DNA of 64,000 nt, taken from assembly GCF_048771995.1 (NCBI RefSeq), contig NC_133024.1:43562001-43626000 (forward strand), in the 5' to 3' direction. Both the position numbers and the translations under genes were made by a program. This DNA is from Taeniopygia guttata. Taxonomy: Eukaryota; Chordata; Aves; Passeriformes; Estrildidae. This document shows, one piece after another, positions 45,191-57,276 of this stretch. How positions within the stretch are numbered: position 1 is the stretch's first letter; every line of letters starts with the position of its first letter. The notes beneath the pieces were generated by a model. It saw nothing but the letters and a program-made list of their open reading frames with translations, had not been told where the DNA came from and searched no databases.

Positions 45191-47374
45191 GGTCTCTGAA
45201 AGATGTGAAGCATCAATGAAAAAAACAAGTTCAGTTTTGGCAAAACATATGGTCATCGTTCACACAGCAAAAACTCCAAAAAGGAAAAATATTTTCAGTA
45301 CTAAAGATAGATATTTATTTTTCTATCTAAGACAAATTATATGCAATAAAGAGTAGTGCTCTCTAAATTGAAAAATATAATTAATTCTGAAACCCTTTTT
45401 CTTATTATTTCAAAACAAATCTGAATACAACCTGAAAACAGAGGGGGAGAAATAATTCATATTTATTCAGTCAGGTTATACTGCACATTGTAATAATCCA
45501 CTATTCACATTCTTAGTTATTTATTAAGTGGGGTGCGATAGTGACTACCATGCTGTAAGTGATGTCATGAAAAAAATATATCCCTGATGCTATGCAGAAT
45601 ACCAGTCCCAGCTACTGACTGGGACTGTAGCTGTCCTACGGAGAAATTCATTCCTGCTGATGGTCTGTGACTCAGTGAAATCCGTATGGCTTTTCACTGG
45701 TGCCAGTACTTGGTCAGTTGTTACACCTTTCTGCCAGATGAAGATTTATGGAAAACTCAGAAAATTTATTCAGAAATTGTCCTTAATATGGGCTCTAGAC
45801 ATAACTGCTTTTTCTATAAAATTCCACATAAAAATGAGGCCAATTTGTTGTAAAGTTTAAGTGTTCAGAAAATATTTTATTCATAGGAAAGCTACACAGC
45901 ATGTAGAATGTAGGGCAATAGATTTTTGAAAGCAGAAATAATGTATATAGTCCTGCCTTTTGTATCCGTTATTGTCATTATGAAAAAGTAAAGGTGTGCA
46001 ACAACCTGATCACAGCTGGTGAGAGGAGCTCTCTCAATACAATCATTACTGTATTGTAGTGACACTATTCTCATCTTCTTTAATAGAAGAAAGAACAGAA
46101 AGTTCACTCTTCTTGACCTACTTTCTGCTTCTGCATCTTTTTTCAGTGGACATATTCCTGGTCCTGTCCTCATCCTTCACCCCTGAGGACACTAAATTGA
46201 ATCTTTCTTTCTTCAGCCTAAAGAGGATTTTCTTCTCTTTTACAGAAGAGAAAATGTTTGATTCTGCTGTACTGAGGTTCTTCTTGGTCCGTGTAAGAAA
46301 TCCCAATAACTGAACCACAAACAACAATCCAAGGGAAGATGCAGTCTTACATGAATTAAAATTCCTATTCTTATCTCAAAAGTGAAAACAAAGGTTCATT
46401 TGGTCTGCATTAGTTGACTGCATAAAATCAAAGCAGGAGTCCACATCTGTCCAATAAAAAGTAATGCTAAAGTTCTACAAGCCTATTCCTCTTTTGGAAA
46501 GAGAACAATGTGACTCTGAAGTTATGCCATCAAAATTACTAGGCAGGCTATTGATATAGCATGCTGAAGTAATTAAAAAACACCTCTCTGTGCATTTCAG
46601 CATTTTTTATACAACTCAGGTATACATTTTTTTGAAGAGAAATCTGGCATATCTTCTGAACAAATGAGCTTAGATATAAGTATACAATTTATTGAATAAA
46701 TGGAAATTTACTGTAAACTCCTGTTTTTTTTTAATCTAGGAAATTGTATACTCCTTACTCTGTTGATTGCATTTTTTTTCTACATACTGTTTTTATTTTC
46801 ACAGTGACTAATATGAACCTTACATTTTTTAAAGTTGCTTTCTAAAAATAAATTTCTGTTTGAAAATAGAAGCCAAAAATGAGATCATTGGCAGATGTGG
46901 GTTTGTGTCTTCTTCCTACTTTGACAGAAAGTCTGAAGTGGGTTCTCTAACTAATAGATTGAATTTCTCTAATGTGCTCTATTTGTTCTGTGATAATAGT
47001 GTGAGTGGAGACAAGGAATATGGCTACTTAGTGGCAGATTACTAAACTAAGAAAATATACTCAAGGAGGTAACTGCATGTAACAGAACAGATCTGTCACA
47101 CCTTTACTGAGTTGTATTGGTGATCAGGTGTATTCAGATTTTTACTGCTTGTACTTTCAATTAGAGCTCAATACCCTTGCAGTCCATGCAGCAACTGCAC
47201 CAGGGAACAGTGAATTTACCTACTGACTTTTGGGAAGTAAAGCCAAAATAAGGAGTTTGGGTCTCTTTTTCCAGTTCTACCAATTCCTGAGAAGTCTGAC
47301 TTCATGGATATGATACAAAAGAGGAAATGGCCACTATAGATTTAGAGATGGGTGGGTTTTATGGTATCTGTGTT
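45191..47374. other. Non-coding stretch, no gene recognised
   Basis: About 2.2 kb of AT-rich DNA with only short chance frames. Confidence 0.5.
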
Positions 47375-47905
47375 GTGGGTTAGCCACCTAGGCAGTTAAG
47401 CACCACACAGCCATCTGCTCGCTTCCAGTCCTCAGTGGGAGGGGGAAGAGAATAGAAAGAGCAAGAGAGAAAAAAGAGAAACACTCACAGTTCAATAAAG
47501 GAAGGAAAGAGAGGGGGTAAAAGTATGTAAAAGTGGTCACACATCACCTCACATGAATAGGCCAGTCCCCATTTTGTCCCTGAGCAACAGGTACTTTCCC
47601 AAAACCAGCCCTTCGCTGACTTTTTCTTGCTGAGCATCACACTACATGCTATGGTGTATCCTTTCGGGCAGTTTGGGTCAGCTCTCTTGACTGTATCCCT
47701 TCTCAGTTTCTTGCCTACTCCCAACCTACCCATGATGGGGCAAAGTTGGAAGAACAGGAAGTCTTTACCCGGTGCAAGTACTTCTCAGAAGTAGTAAAAA
47801 CGTTGTCGTGTTACTGGTTTAGTTACAAATTTACGATATAACATTGTACACACTGCTATGAGCATCAACTCCACCCCAGACAGATCCAGCATACACTGGT
47901 ACCAG
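47375..47905 (-). mobile_element. LTR, ERVL-like, antisense
   Basis: The + strand reads 'AGGCAGTTAAGCACCACACA', 'CATGCTATGGTGTATCCTTT', 'CGGGCAGTTTGGGTCAGCTC', 'GGGGCAAAGTTGGAAGAACA' and 'CACTGCTATGAGCATCAACT'. I recognise this as an avian ERVL LTR in reverse orientation, another subfamily than those at 14357 and 43809 but sharing the 'CACCACACAGCC' terminal part. The borders are approximate and no target duplication was defined. Confidence 0.72.
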
Positions 47906-50324
47906 TTTAAGATAGTTAAGTTCTAGAATTACAGTGAATTACAGTGGCTTCCAGAGTAGCACATTTCAAAGATTGGCATCTTAAGGCAGACAAGATAAAT
48001 TAACCCAAATATGCCCATACATTAAAAAAAAATGGACAATAGATCAACGAACTTGGACCTAATTAATGAACTTATAGACTGAAATTGGCTCACATCAATC
48101 CTGTATTGGGAAGTCAGAGTGGTGAGAAGCCATCAAGATCCACTACTCTGTTGGACACTACCTACGACTTTACAGTTCCAAAGAGTGTTCTTTGACAGGC
48201 GTGCTCACTTGCTTCAGTTCCTGTATGATGCATTCAAAAGCTGGAGTTCAGAACACAGTGCCTTTGTAAAGGGTATACATTTTCAGAAAAAAAAGAGAAA
48301 GTCTTTTTCAAAGCAGAGCTTGAATACTAATTCACTACTTCATTAAACTGGTACTGGGTCTGTGAATCTTACTGTGTATATGGAACCCTCAAGATAAAAA
48401 AATTGAATGCTATGGCTATTTGCAATCTAGCCAAATACCAAACTTGACTGGCTACTGCAGACTTTACTCTTAAGGTGTTTCTCCAGGTTGCCTGATATAA
48501 TCTATTTTAGCTAGATCTGGTGGAAGAGCAGTAGCATGTAATGTGCAATTAGGATAGGCACATGCACACATTATCATGAATAGACTTAGGCATAGTCAGC
48601 ATGTAGAAACTCATTTGTGTTTAATAGGATACTAATGTTAAATATCAATGCATTATTCATAGGCAAAAGGAAAGAAAATTGTTTTACACAGCAATTTCAA
48701 TATTTCATATTTTCTTACTCATGCTTATTGAAAAAGAATAAAAAAGGAGTTTTGTAACACCAAAAAAAAAAAAAAAGTAAACATATGCAAATCATACCAT
48801 ATCCTCTGTTGTGATTATTGATTACTGCACACCCAGTGGTTCTTTCTACTTCTCTTTCAGTATAGAAAAAAAATATTCCATTGCTAATTTCAAAAGATTT
48901 ACACAATTCTTTTATCTTTGGGCTTAATCAGCTATGGGTACCAAAGTGATATTTTTTAAGTTTTATGAGGGCTAGGCAGTCAGCTGCTCTCAGGCCTGAA
49001 AGTCAGGAAATCTGACTATACTTCAATTGGAATATTCATAACTATAATTTGAAGCTGGCTACTCAGAGGTGCAGATGGCAATTAATTGACTGACTGTAAC
49101 ATATTGTTTTTTTAAAAAAAAAAAGGTAAATAAAACCTAACTAACAAGTATAAACTTACAAGTATTTTATAAATGGCTACTGACAGGAAGCCCAAAGTAA
49201 TCAGAAAAGAAGTCCATAGAAATCTAGGCAAATTCAATTGGTTTTACACTGGGTTTTCTCTTGTACATGGACAAAAGGAACTTTATCCCATTCAACTTCC
49301 ATGAAAGTTTTGAATGGCTATGTGGTAGTGGAGAGGATCACTTCAGTCTAAACCTACAGTAATTAAGGTCAATGGAAAGCAACATTTCTGGGGACAAAAA
49401 TTACTAAGAGAATATCTATTAGTATGTATCTTTTTGCACTATTAGCATGCTACACAATGCTGAACTTGACTCAATTTTTTGTGTGTTTGTTCTTGGGTCA
49501 TTGGCAAGCAAAAGTAATTTTGAAAAATATCCAACTTAATAATCATAACTGAAGATTGCAAGTACTCAAGTGATTTTTGTTTTCTACAGACCAATCATCT
49601 CTAGACATTTTTTTGAATTGACATTCAAATATTGCCAGATTCGGGAGGAAAGGCAAGGTGAATCTCTCTGTTCCAAGAAGCTGATTCAGATCAAGAAATA
49701 TTTCTCACCCCAATACCAAAATTTATGAACAAGATGAACAATCTCAGAATTGGATAGGAGATATTTTAACTTTGATAATAAACTCTTCTTACATTGTGAA
49801 GAACTGGAATTTCTCTGTCAATGGGTTAAACAAACAAACAACAAAAAACCCCAAAAAAACCCAAAACAAAACAAAAAAAAGAAGTAAAGAAGATTCAAGA
49901 CCTTTTGCACCGATACTGAAGAAGTATCTGAAGAAGGAGACCACAAATTTCAGAAACATTTACACATTTTCAGTGATCTGACTTATACAATACAACAGGA
50001 TTACTAAAGAAATATGCAAAGGAAAATGCCTTGGTTTCATCTGTTCCACTGCATCATATTTTATTGAATGAGAACGAATCCAGTATTTTGTAAGGAATCA
50101 TGCTCTTAAGTGTAGCAGTATAAAATGATTTTCACTCAAGTAGAACATTTAAAGTACCATATGACTTTTTAACTTGAAAAATGAAATATAAAGAATACAC
50201 CTTTCAATACACCTTTCTTTGAAATATTTTTTTTTCAGGAAATGTGATTTTTGCATGATGGTAAATACCAATGCATACAGTGTTACATACATGCAGGTGC
50301 AGCCTAGAAAGACAACCATATCCT
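47906..50324. other. Non-coding stretch, no gene recognised
   Basis: About 2.4 kb of AT-rich DNA with an A/C-rich tract at 49827-49882. No supported exon. Confidence 0.5.
49827..49882. repeat. A/C-rich low-complexity tract
   Basis: AAACAAACAAACAACAAAAA followed by CCCCAAAAAAACCC and AAACAAAACAAAAAAA: the + strand is A with interspersed C and no T or G for most of its length. Confidence 0.9.
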
Positions 50325-50430
50325 CAGCTGCATAAGATGCATGGCCAGCAGGATGAGGGAGGTGATTCTCTAAGTGATCTTTAAGGTTCCTTCCAACATA
50401 AACCATTCGATGATTCTATATTTTTATGAT
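50325..50430 (+). mobile_element. CR1 LINE 3'-end fragment
   Basis: 'CTCTAAGTGATCTTTAAGGT' and 'TCCTTCCAACATAAACCATT' followed by 'CGATGATTCTATATTTTTAT' are the final bases of a CR1 element in sense orientation with the usual tail. Only about 100 bp remain. Confidence 0.85.
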
Positions 50431-53400
50431 TTTTATATTTAAATATTAAGTATACAAATATGAGTCTAAATTAATTTAGTTAGAAAATGCATAAGGGTGA
50501 TAGAAATTTGTTTCTTTAATGTGTTTCCTTAAAAATTGTAGATCTTTTTTCAGCAGATTTTTCAGATTATTGCCTCTAAATAAGGGTCATAAAAATGAAA
50601 CTAAATGCATAGAGAGTAGCTGCTAGGCCTGTGTATCACTTGTAGAGGGGAATCCTTACCTTTCTTTACACAATTGCAATGTGTTCATGACTGCAAAAAA
50701 CCACACAAACAGTGTGTTCAGAGCAGAAGGTTTTGAGTAGGATCTATCCTACTCAAAGGGACATAAGTTCTGTGAGGGAAATAAGTGTTCTGTGTCTGAA
50801 TTAAATAATATAGTAGGCACTGTTAGCTTCCATAATTATAATACATTACATTATGTTTTTTTGTTTTGTTTTGTTTTGTTCTGTGCTTGTGTATGTGCCT
50901 ATGCCATGTTCCTAGTTAAGTCTTAGCCTTGATGGCAGTTCTTCCATATGCAATTTTAATTTATAATATATGTATGATTTTTGAGTTCCTCACAAGCTCT
51001 CTCACATGTGACTAGTCAAATGCTACTTAGTGGTTCCAGGAAAATGCTTCCTTTCAATATCATATATTAAGCTGTCAGACCTGTACTCATACAGAGTTCA
51101 AAGGGTTCATGTTGCAAGAAATATAGATGAAGACTTGTTGATACAGACTTGAAGCTTCTTGCAAGCAGGGAAGGATATATTATTTACCTCCTACATCTTG
51201 TGTCTTATCAATGGCTCCTTGTGTGCATTCTGAGAAGTGATGACGAGTTGTGAATAATGGAGAAAGAACATTTTCTATCCAGCCAAAATAGCAAATGCAG
51301 ATGCATATTTCTCCTGTTATGTTTAAACAATGAACTTACAAATTAACAAGTCACCATGAAAATTAACATTTTGAAGACTAATCTGTAAATCAGATGCCTG
51401 CAGTAAATGTAAGTCTGACAGTTTTAAATTTTATATATCCAAGGTTCACAAAATTTGAAATTGTCAGAGCAATTGATGAAGATTTGAGGTACAGGATACA
51501 AACCCTGTGTCAGTTCAACTAATATGCAGATGCACTCGCAGAATCACATTCTTTATAATTGCTTAATGATTAATAACATTTTGGTAGAAAAACATTAGCC
51601 ATTTTTATAAACTTGATAAAGATGCAGTTTTTGAATCACAAATACTATTGATAAGCATTCTCAGTGGTTTTTAATTCTGTATGCTTAGGTTAGGAAACTC
51701 TGTCCTATTTTTAGCAATTGATTTCTGGAAATTATTTTTGTGATCATGTTTTACTCTTGTGGATGTCAACTCAAAAGCAAATAATGATGTTGTTTTCATT
51801 TTTAATGTGAATATATTTAGAGCCATTCTCTATCTCAAACAATCAATCACAAGTGTTAACACTTGAAAAAAGTTCAGTAAAAATAGAAATAATATAACTT
51901 AAAATTCATAAGTTCAAAACAAAAAAAGAAAATAATGATTTATTTGGCTGGTCACAGACAGATGAGGACCTTTGAGCCTTAACAGTAAAATGCCTACAAA
52001 TTGAGACTGAGTGACAAGATAAATTAAAAGTAGCGAATTGCAAAAAAAAAAAAAAAATTAGTGATGTGTTGAAAAGAATGGGAACTAAATTGCTACCATT
52101 CCTCAGGAATATTTCCTATTATTTTTATTTTTTTTTCTAAATTATATAAAAAAATATATATATAGATATAAATGTTATAAATTTATATATAAAAGTTTAC
52201 GTATATGTGTGTGAGTATAAATATAGGACTAGGTCTTGATAGCCTTCATCACATGGAACAGTAAATTGCAGTAGCCCTTTTTAGGTCACTGAGGCCACCT
52301 AGAGAGCCATCAGTGCAAAAGAAGTTACTGGAATCTGACTGTTTGGAGGCTGCAATATACAGTCTGTATAGTAATCCAAGGCACAATAGAAACAAAACAG
52401 AAATATTATTCTCTAGAGGGCAAATATGTTGGAGCACCAAATCTATTGTTGCTCACCGAAAGGTTTTTTGACTCTGTGGCAGTGGGATGAGCAAGGAAGT
52501 AGCATTTGCTGTTTATAAAGCCATCCTATGCAGCGCAGGAGGGATAAGGAAAACCTTCCTTGCATGGAATAAACATTTTCCTGTAGCTGTACTGTATCTG
52601 CTAATTACTTGTTTATGAGCACAAAGAAAATAATACCTTAAGCAGGATACATGTCTTTAATAATGCCCTTCCTCAAACCAGACCTTTTTTTATCAAAGCC
52701 GTGTTTCATGGAAATACAATGCAATCTCACGTGGACAGATACCAACACTGTGCTAACATCTGTAAAACAGACAATTACAATCAACCCAGTCTTCTTCCTA
52801 CAGAACATGCTGGGCAGTTTTAAAAAGGGCTGGCCGCAGTCATTGTGCAAGCATAAGCACTAATATTCCATAATTTTATTTTTCCAAAATAAAGTATGTA
52901 CAACTGTGCATACTCACCCTTACCTCATTTACACTGAGTAGACTGGATTGAGGGCTGTACAGTCTCATTTTTATATTTGAATAATTCTGCACTTCAACAT
53001 GATAGACATATTTTCCAGAGGACAAAGTTTCCCTTGTGGTGTGTTTTGTGGAGTCTGTTTGGGCTGGAATGCTGTCAGGTTTCTAAAGCAAGCATTTGCA
53101 GATACAAACTAAATGCAAGGTCTGCCCAGGAGAGCAAACTGCAGGAGCTGCAGTGGATGTTTACTGCTTTTGCAAAATCGGGTATTAGCAGCCCTTAAGC
53201 AACCTAGAAGATATTTAGCTGAATTTTACTTCCTGAGGCTCACTTAGATTAAGGGGAAAAGGAGGTGAGAGAAATTGCAGGAGGAGGAGCTGATCTGTCT
53301 CAAGGTGGAGCTGTATCTTGTATTAAATGACATTGGCAGATTAAAGCTCTCCAGTGGGGAAGGGCTTAAAGGCTGAGTCAAAAGCCAAGAAGTCTCTTTA

Positions 53401-53459
53401 TTTACGCCTACCTCCCAGCCCCTGGCAATCTGACTAATAACAAACTGAGCTAACAAGAA
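50431..53459. other. Non-coding stretch upstream of SLITRK6
   Basis: About 3 kb of AT-rich DNA with no gene recognised; (TA)n-like sequence lies at about 52145-52195. The last part is less AT-rich and has ordinary complexity (about 52440-53460). A consensus AP-1 site TGAGTCA lies at 53374-53380, about 80 bp before the proposed first exon. Because it lies directly upstream of a developmental gene it may contain regulatory elements, but I cannot demonstrate any. Confidence 0.4.
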
Positions 53460-53891
53460 AGACTAGAAAGAACAGAGAGAGCACAGAAGCAGCTTGCATC
53501 TAAAAATCTGACAAACCAAGTGATCAAGTCAAGCTCTGCTGAGCATCTTGTTTGTTTACTGCATCCAAATGCTTGCAAACAGTTAACTATATGCAGAAAA
53601 GTCAGCCTAGCTGTGAAGTATGCTGTGAATTTTAATTGAGGAAAAAGGACAACTGCTTACAGGATGGTCTGACGTGCACGGCTGACTGGAAGATTTTTTC
53701 AATCGAATGCTTTGTACTTTGTCTTCTGAACAAGGATTTTAACTTTATGGAGCTGTAGTATTACTGGAGCTTGCAGCAAAGGGAAACTCAGAAGAAAGTG
53801 TGCATTTTCAGAGGGAAAAATTACATTACATGGAAACAGCTGCTCCAACTGTGCATTACTGAGTGTACCAGGGAGTGTTGCTGCTGTACAG
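53460..53891 (+). promoter_or_regulatory. SLITRK6: Proposed SLITRK6 promoter end and 5' non-coding exon 1
   Basis: SLITRK6 in mammals has a non-coding first exon and all coding sequence in exon 2 (family knowledge). Here an excellent donor, CTGTACAG/GTAAGAAAG, ends a stretch of ordinary complexity at 53891 and lies 3.37 kb before the acceptor of the coding exon. No long frame crosses it, consistent with 5' UTR. The transcription start cannot be fixed: there is no clear TATA box and no CpG island. The left border is an estimate. Confidence 0.5.
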
Positions 53892-56183
53892 GTAAGAAAG
53901 ACTCCAGTTAGTTAATTAGTTAAGCACATGAGAATTTAATTTCTCAGTACAAGTTGCAGTTACTTTTTTGCATGATTTTATATAACTTTTATGTTAAATG
54001 ATGGCAGTTTATACTGTGTTTTAAACACTTTGCAGGCACATTTATTCAAACTGATTACTGTGTAGAATATATGCATTAAGGGAATGCTGGTTTTGAACCC
54101 CTTGAGGGAGAAGAATGGGTGTTTGGTTTTATTTCAAGGGCAAAAGTGGCCTTAACTGCATCATCTGACTGTGATTGCCTTAAGAATTTAATAAAAAATC
54201 ACAAAGGCTTTTAGAAATCACGAATTCTTAGCTTGGGGCTTTGAAAATTGTCAACAATTTTTTTTTTTAGCTGAATTAAAACAGCCAAACAAATCAGCAT
54301 AAAGCATAAACCCAAGCATAATGAAATAAGCTCTTTCAATGTTTTAAAACTAAATAAATTATTACTTAGCAAGCATGAGATGTCTTTTATGTAAGTGACT
54401 ACTTCTGGAAGTATTCAACTTTGCCTCATAGAAAGAACTGTGACATTTTTTAGTCTTTTGGAATTCCTACAGAGTTTAGTTACAGCATGCAGTCAGCAGT
54501 GACTTACATGAAAGCAGATAAAATGAAAAAAAAAGAAAATTAATTTACCAAGTGGAATTTGCTGAAAAACCTCACCACATTAAAAGATCAGTTTTTCAAG
54601 TCTTTCAAATTACATTTTGTTGTATTGTGAATTCTTTCAGTTAAATGTTAATCTGTTACATGACAGCAGTTTTTATTTTACAATAGTAGCCCACTGAGAA
54701 CTTCATTACACGTTTGTGAGTGTTTAGGAAAAAATGTGGAGAAAGGAAAAAAAGATTACAGCTCTCCTATTGATTTTTGTTGTGTGGGTATATATATGTG
54801 TGTGAGACAGTTCTGGCAGTGCTGCTTACAGAAGTATGACGATGATTAAAATGTGACTGTTTTCCAATTGGTTACAAATGTTACTTTCATCTCTGAGAGA
54901 AGGACTTTCATTTTTATAACCTAATTTCTCAATATGCAATAGAATGCAACATGCCTTAAAGATTTTTTTTTTTAATTTTAATTTTGCTCAGGGACTTTAT
55001 AAGTGTTGAATTTGATGTGGATTGACGCCGGAATTTCTAATGAGAAAAAGTGTACAGAAATAAAGTTAAATTACTCATAGTGTAGGTTTGAAGCCAGCAT
55101 CTGTGTCAAGAGCTTGTATTTTTACCTTGGGTCACTGGAAAGGATAGTGATGCATGCAAAGCAAGAATAAGTCTCTAGTATAATATGATCCTAGAATTAT
55201 TCTACATACTTAAAAATAACAACTTGACATGACATGTCTTATCCAATACTTCATGGGAAAACAGACTTAAGGACATCTATATTAAACATAGGCAGCTGGA
55301 GTTCAAGGAGGGTTATATGAGAAAACAAAATATATTGCAACTAATAAAACAAAGATAAAAGCTCATATTTTTAGGGACACTTTTCCTCACACTGTGAATT
55401 GCACTTACTACTTCTAAACTCATACATCCACTCTCACTTATCAGAAGCTACTCATGGAGAAAAACAAAATTCACTGTGGACACATTTGCTGTTTTCTTTT
55501 TGTATGTATGCATGTGTGTGTGTGTGTGTGTGTGTTTGTAACAATGCCACAGCATTTAAGTGCTTGCATGTGTAAAGCTTTGCAATCTGTTCTAAGGGAA
55601 GCCTTGAGAAATAGTGTTTCTAGTAACCAAGGTGCATGATATTCAAAACATGCATTGATGAGATGCCAAATCATATGGCCACACTATAAAAATGTGCATG
55701 CATGTAGTTGAATTCATGCTTGTAAAAGGTTCTAATCTTTCAGAAACTGGCACAGTTGGTTGTGTAGTGACATTCTATACTTCTTGTTTCAATAGCCTAG
55801 TTTGAAAGATTCTAACCTTTATTAGATGGATTACTTAAGAGTCTTGCTTATTTCAGTCCAAAAATAATAGCATTTTTAAATATTATTTTTAAATAATCCA
55901 TTGCATTTTAGGGGATTTTTTTATTATTATTTACTTTTTTGGAAATGTGGAAATACTTAACTAAACAGTGATTTCCCTCTATCTTATATATCAAGACTTA
56001 TCATTGGTCTTGCCAATTAGGCAGCCTTGACAGAAACAGAGAATCTAATAGACTATAGGACAACTTAACTCAAACACTAAATGACTGATTTAAACTTCTA
56101 AATGTTGCTTGGAACTCCATAGCTGTATTGTAATGATGCATTTATCAAGTGTTTCAAAGTTTAAGATCAGATTGAAAGGTAAT

Positions 56184-56214
56184 AATTATATTACATAACA
56201 TATGTAATATAATT
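56184..56214. repeat. Perfect inverted repeat, 14-bp arms, in the intron
   Basis: The left arm AATTATATTACATA (56184-56197), an ACA spacer and the exact reverse complement TATGTAATATAATT (56201-56214). It could form a small cruciform or RNA hairpin. Nothing known explains it. Confidence 0.9.
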
Positions 56215-57059
56215 GATACTGGTGATAATTTTTAATTTGTAAAGCACAGTCAGTTCCACATACATTTCACTGTGGAAATTGATGATTATTATTATTGGGA
56301 GGAGTTTAATATTAATCTCAAAAAATGTTTGCCCTTCCTTGCTTATTTTTTCTGGCATGTGCTGCATTCTCTGTTCTCTCTTTTTAGTGTTAATAGTGCA
56401 TGCAAATTTTTTGTATGTACATTACATGCAAACATTACTGCGTGCTGTGGACCAACTTTCACACACAAACTACAACATATGCATTAAAATTTAAGTAAAG
56501 AGAGATGGTTATTTTGTCTATGTCCTTTTCAGTTTGTGGGTACAAGGATTTCAGAGGAAATACCCTTTGATTTCCATACATAATGCAGAACTGTAGAGAG
56601 ATTCCATGTATCCTGAAAGAATGGGCTTTTGCTCACAAGACATTACTGATCCAAACCAAATCTTATTTCTTCTCTTCAGAAGCTGAGTAACATTAAATTA
56701 ATCTTTGCAAGGTACTCTTATAATTTGCAGTGCTATGTAGTGACAAAAAGCAATGATTCAAAATATTATATTATGTTTGATAGAAGTTTCTTGGGACAGT
56801 AAATTATTAATGCTGTGCACTGGCAGTCTGTACAGTATATAAATAAAACCAACACACTCCTGATTACACTACTTTGGTTATCAGCATGAAAGTATTGAAA
56901 ATTTCCCCTTATGACTCTGCTTATTCATTCAATACATTAAATTTAATTTATATTGTGTAGTTAGAATATAATTCAATTGTTTTGCATGATATGATAATAC
57001 TTGGAAGGTGAAGTAGCACAATGATGGGCATTAAGAATGTTTTTTTCACACTGTTGCAC

Positions 57060-57200
57060 CAGGGAAACAAAAACAAAACATAAACAAAACAAAAAAAAAT
57101 CCCCCACAAAATAAAAAAAAAAACCCAAAAACCAACCCAAAAAACCAAAATCAAACAAAAAAAGCCCTAAAACAAACAAACAAACAAAACCACAAAAAAT
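57060..57200. repeat. A/C-rich low-complexity tract near the SLITRK6 acceptor
   Basis: About 140 bp of A runs with interspersed C groups on the + strand (AAACAAAAACAAAACATAAAC, then CCCCCAC, then AACCAACCC), the longest of four similar tracts in the window. It is followed by the T-rich acceptor region. Frames through it on the minus strand are Phe-rich artefacts. Confidence 0.9.
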
Positions 57201-57276
57201 ACCCCAAACCCTGTGAAATCATGACTCATTTATTTCTTTTTTATTTATTATTTTTTTATAGAATCTGCTGGACAAG

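Larger units (their letters stand above)
53892..57261 (+). other. SLITRK6: Proposed SLITRK6 intron 1
   Basis: The proposed intron begins GTAAGA at 53892 and ends with a T-rich tract and TTTTTTTATAG at 57261, giving about 3370 bp. It holds a short (GT)n run at 55512-55535, a perfect 14-bp-arm palindrome at 56184-56214 and an A/C-rich tract at 57060-57200 that lies only 60-200 bp before the acceptor. No coding frame is supported inside it. Confidence 0.55.
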
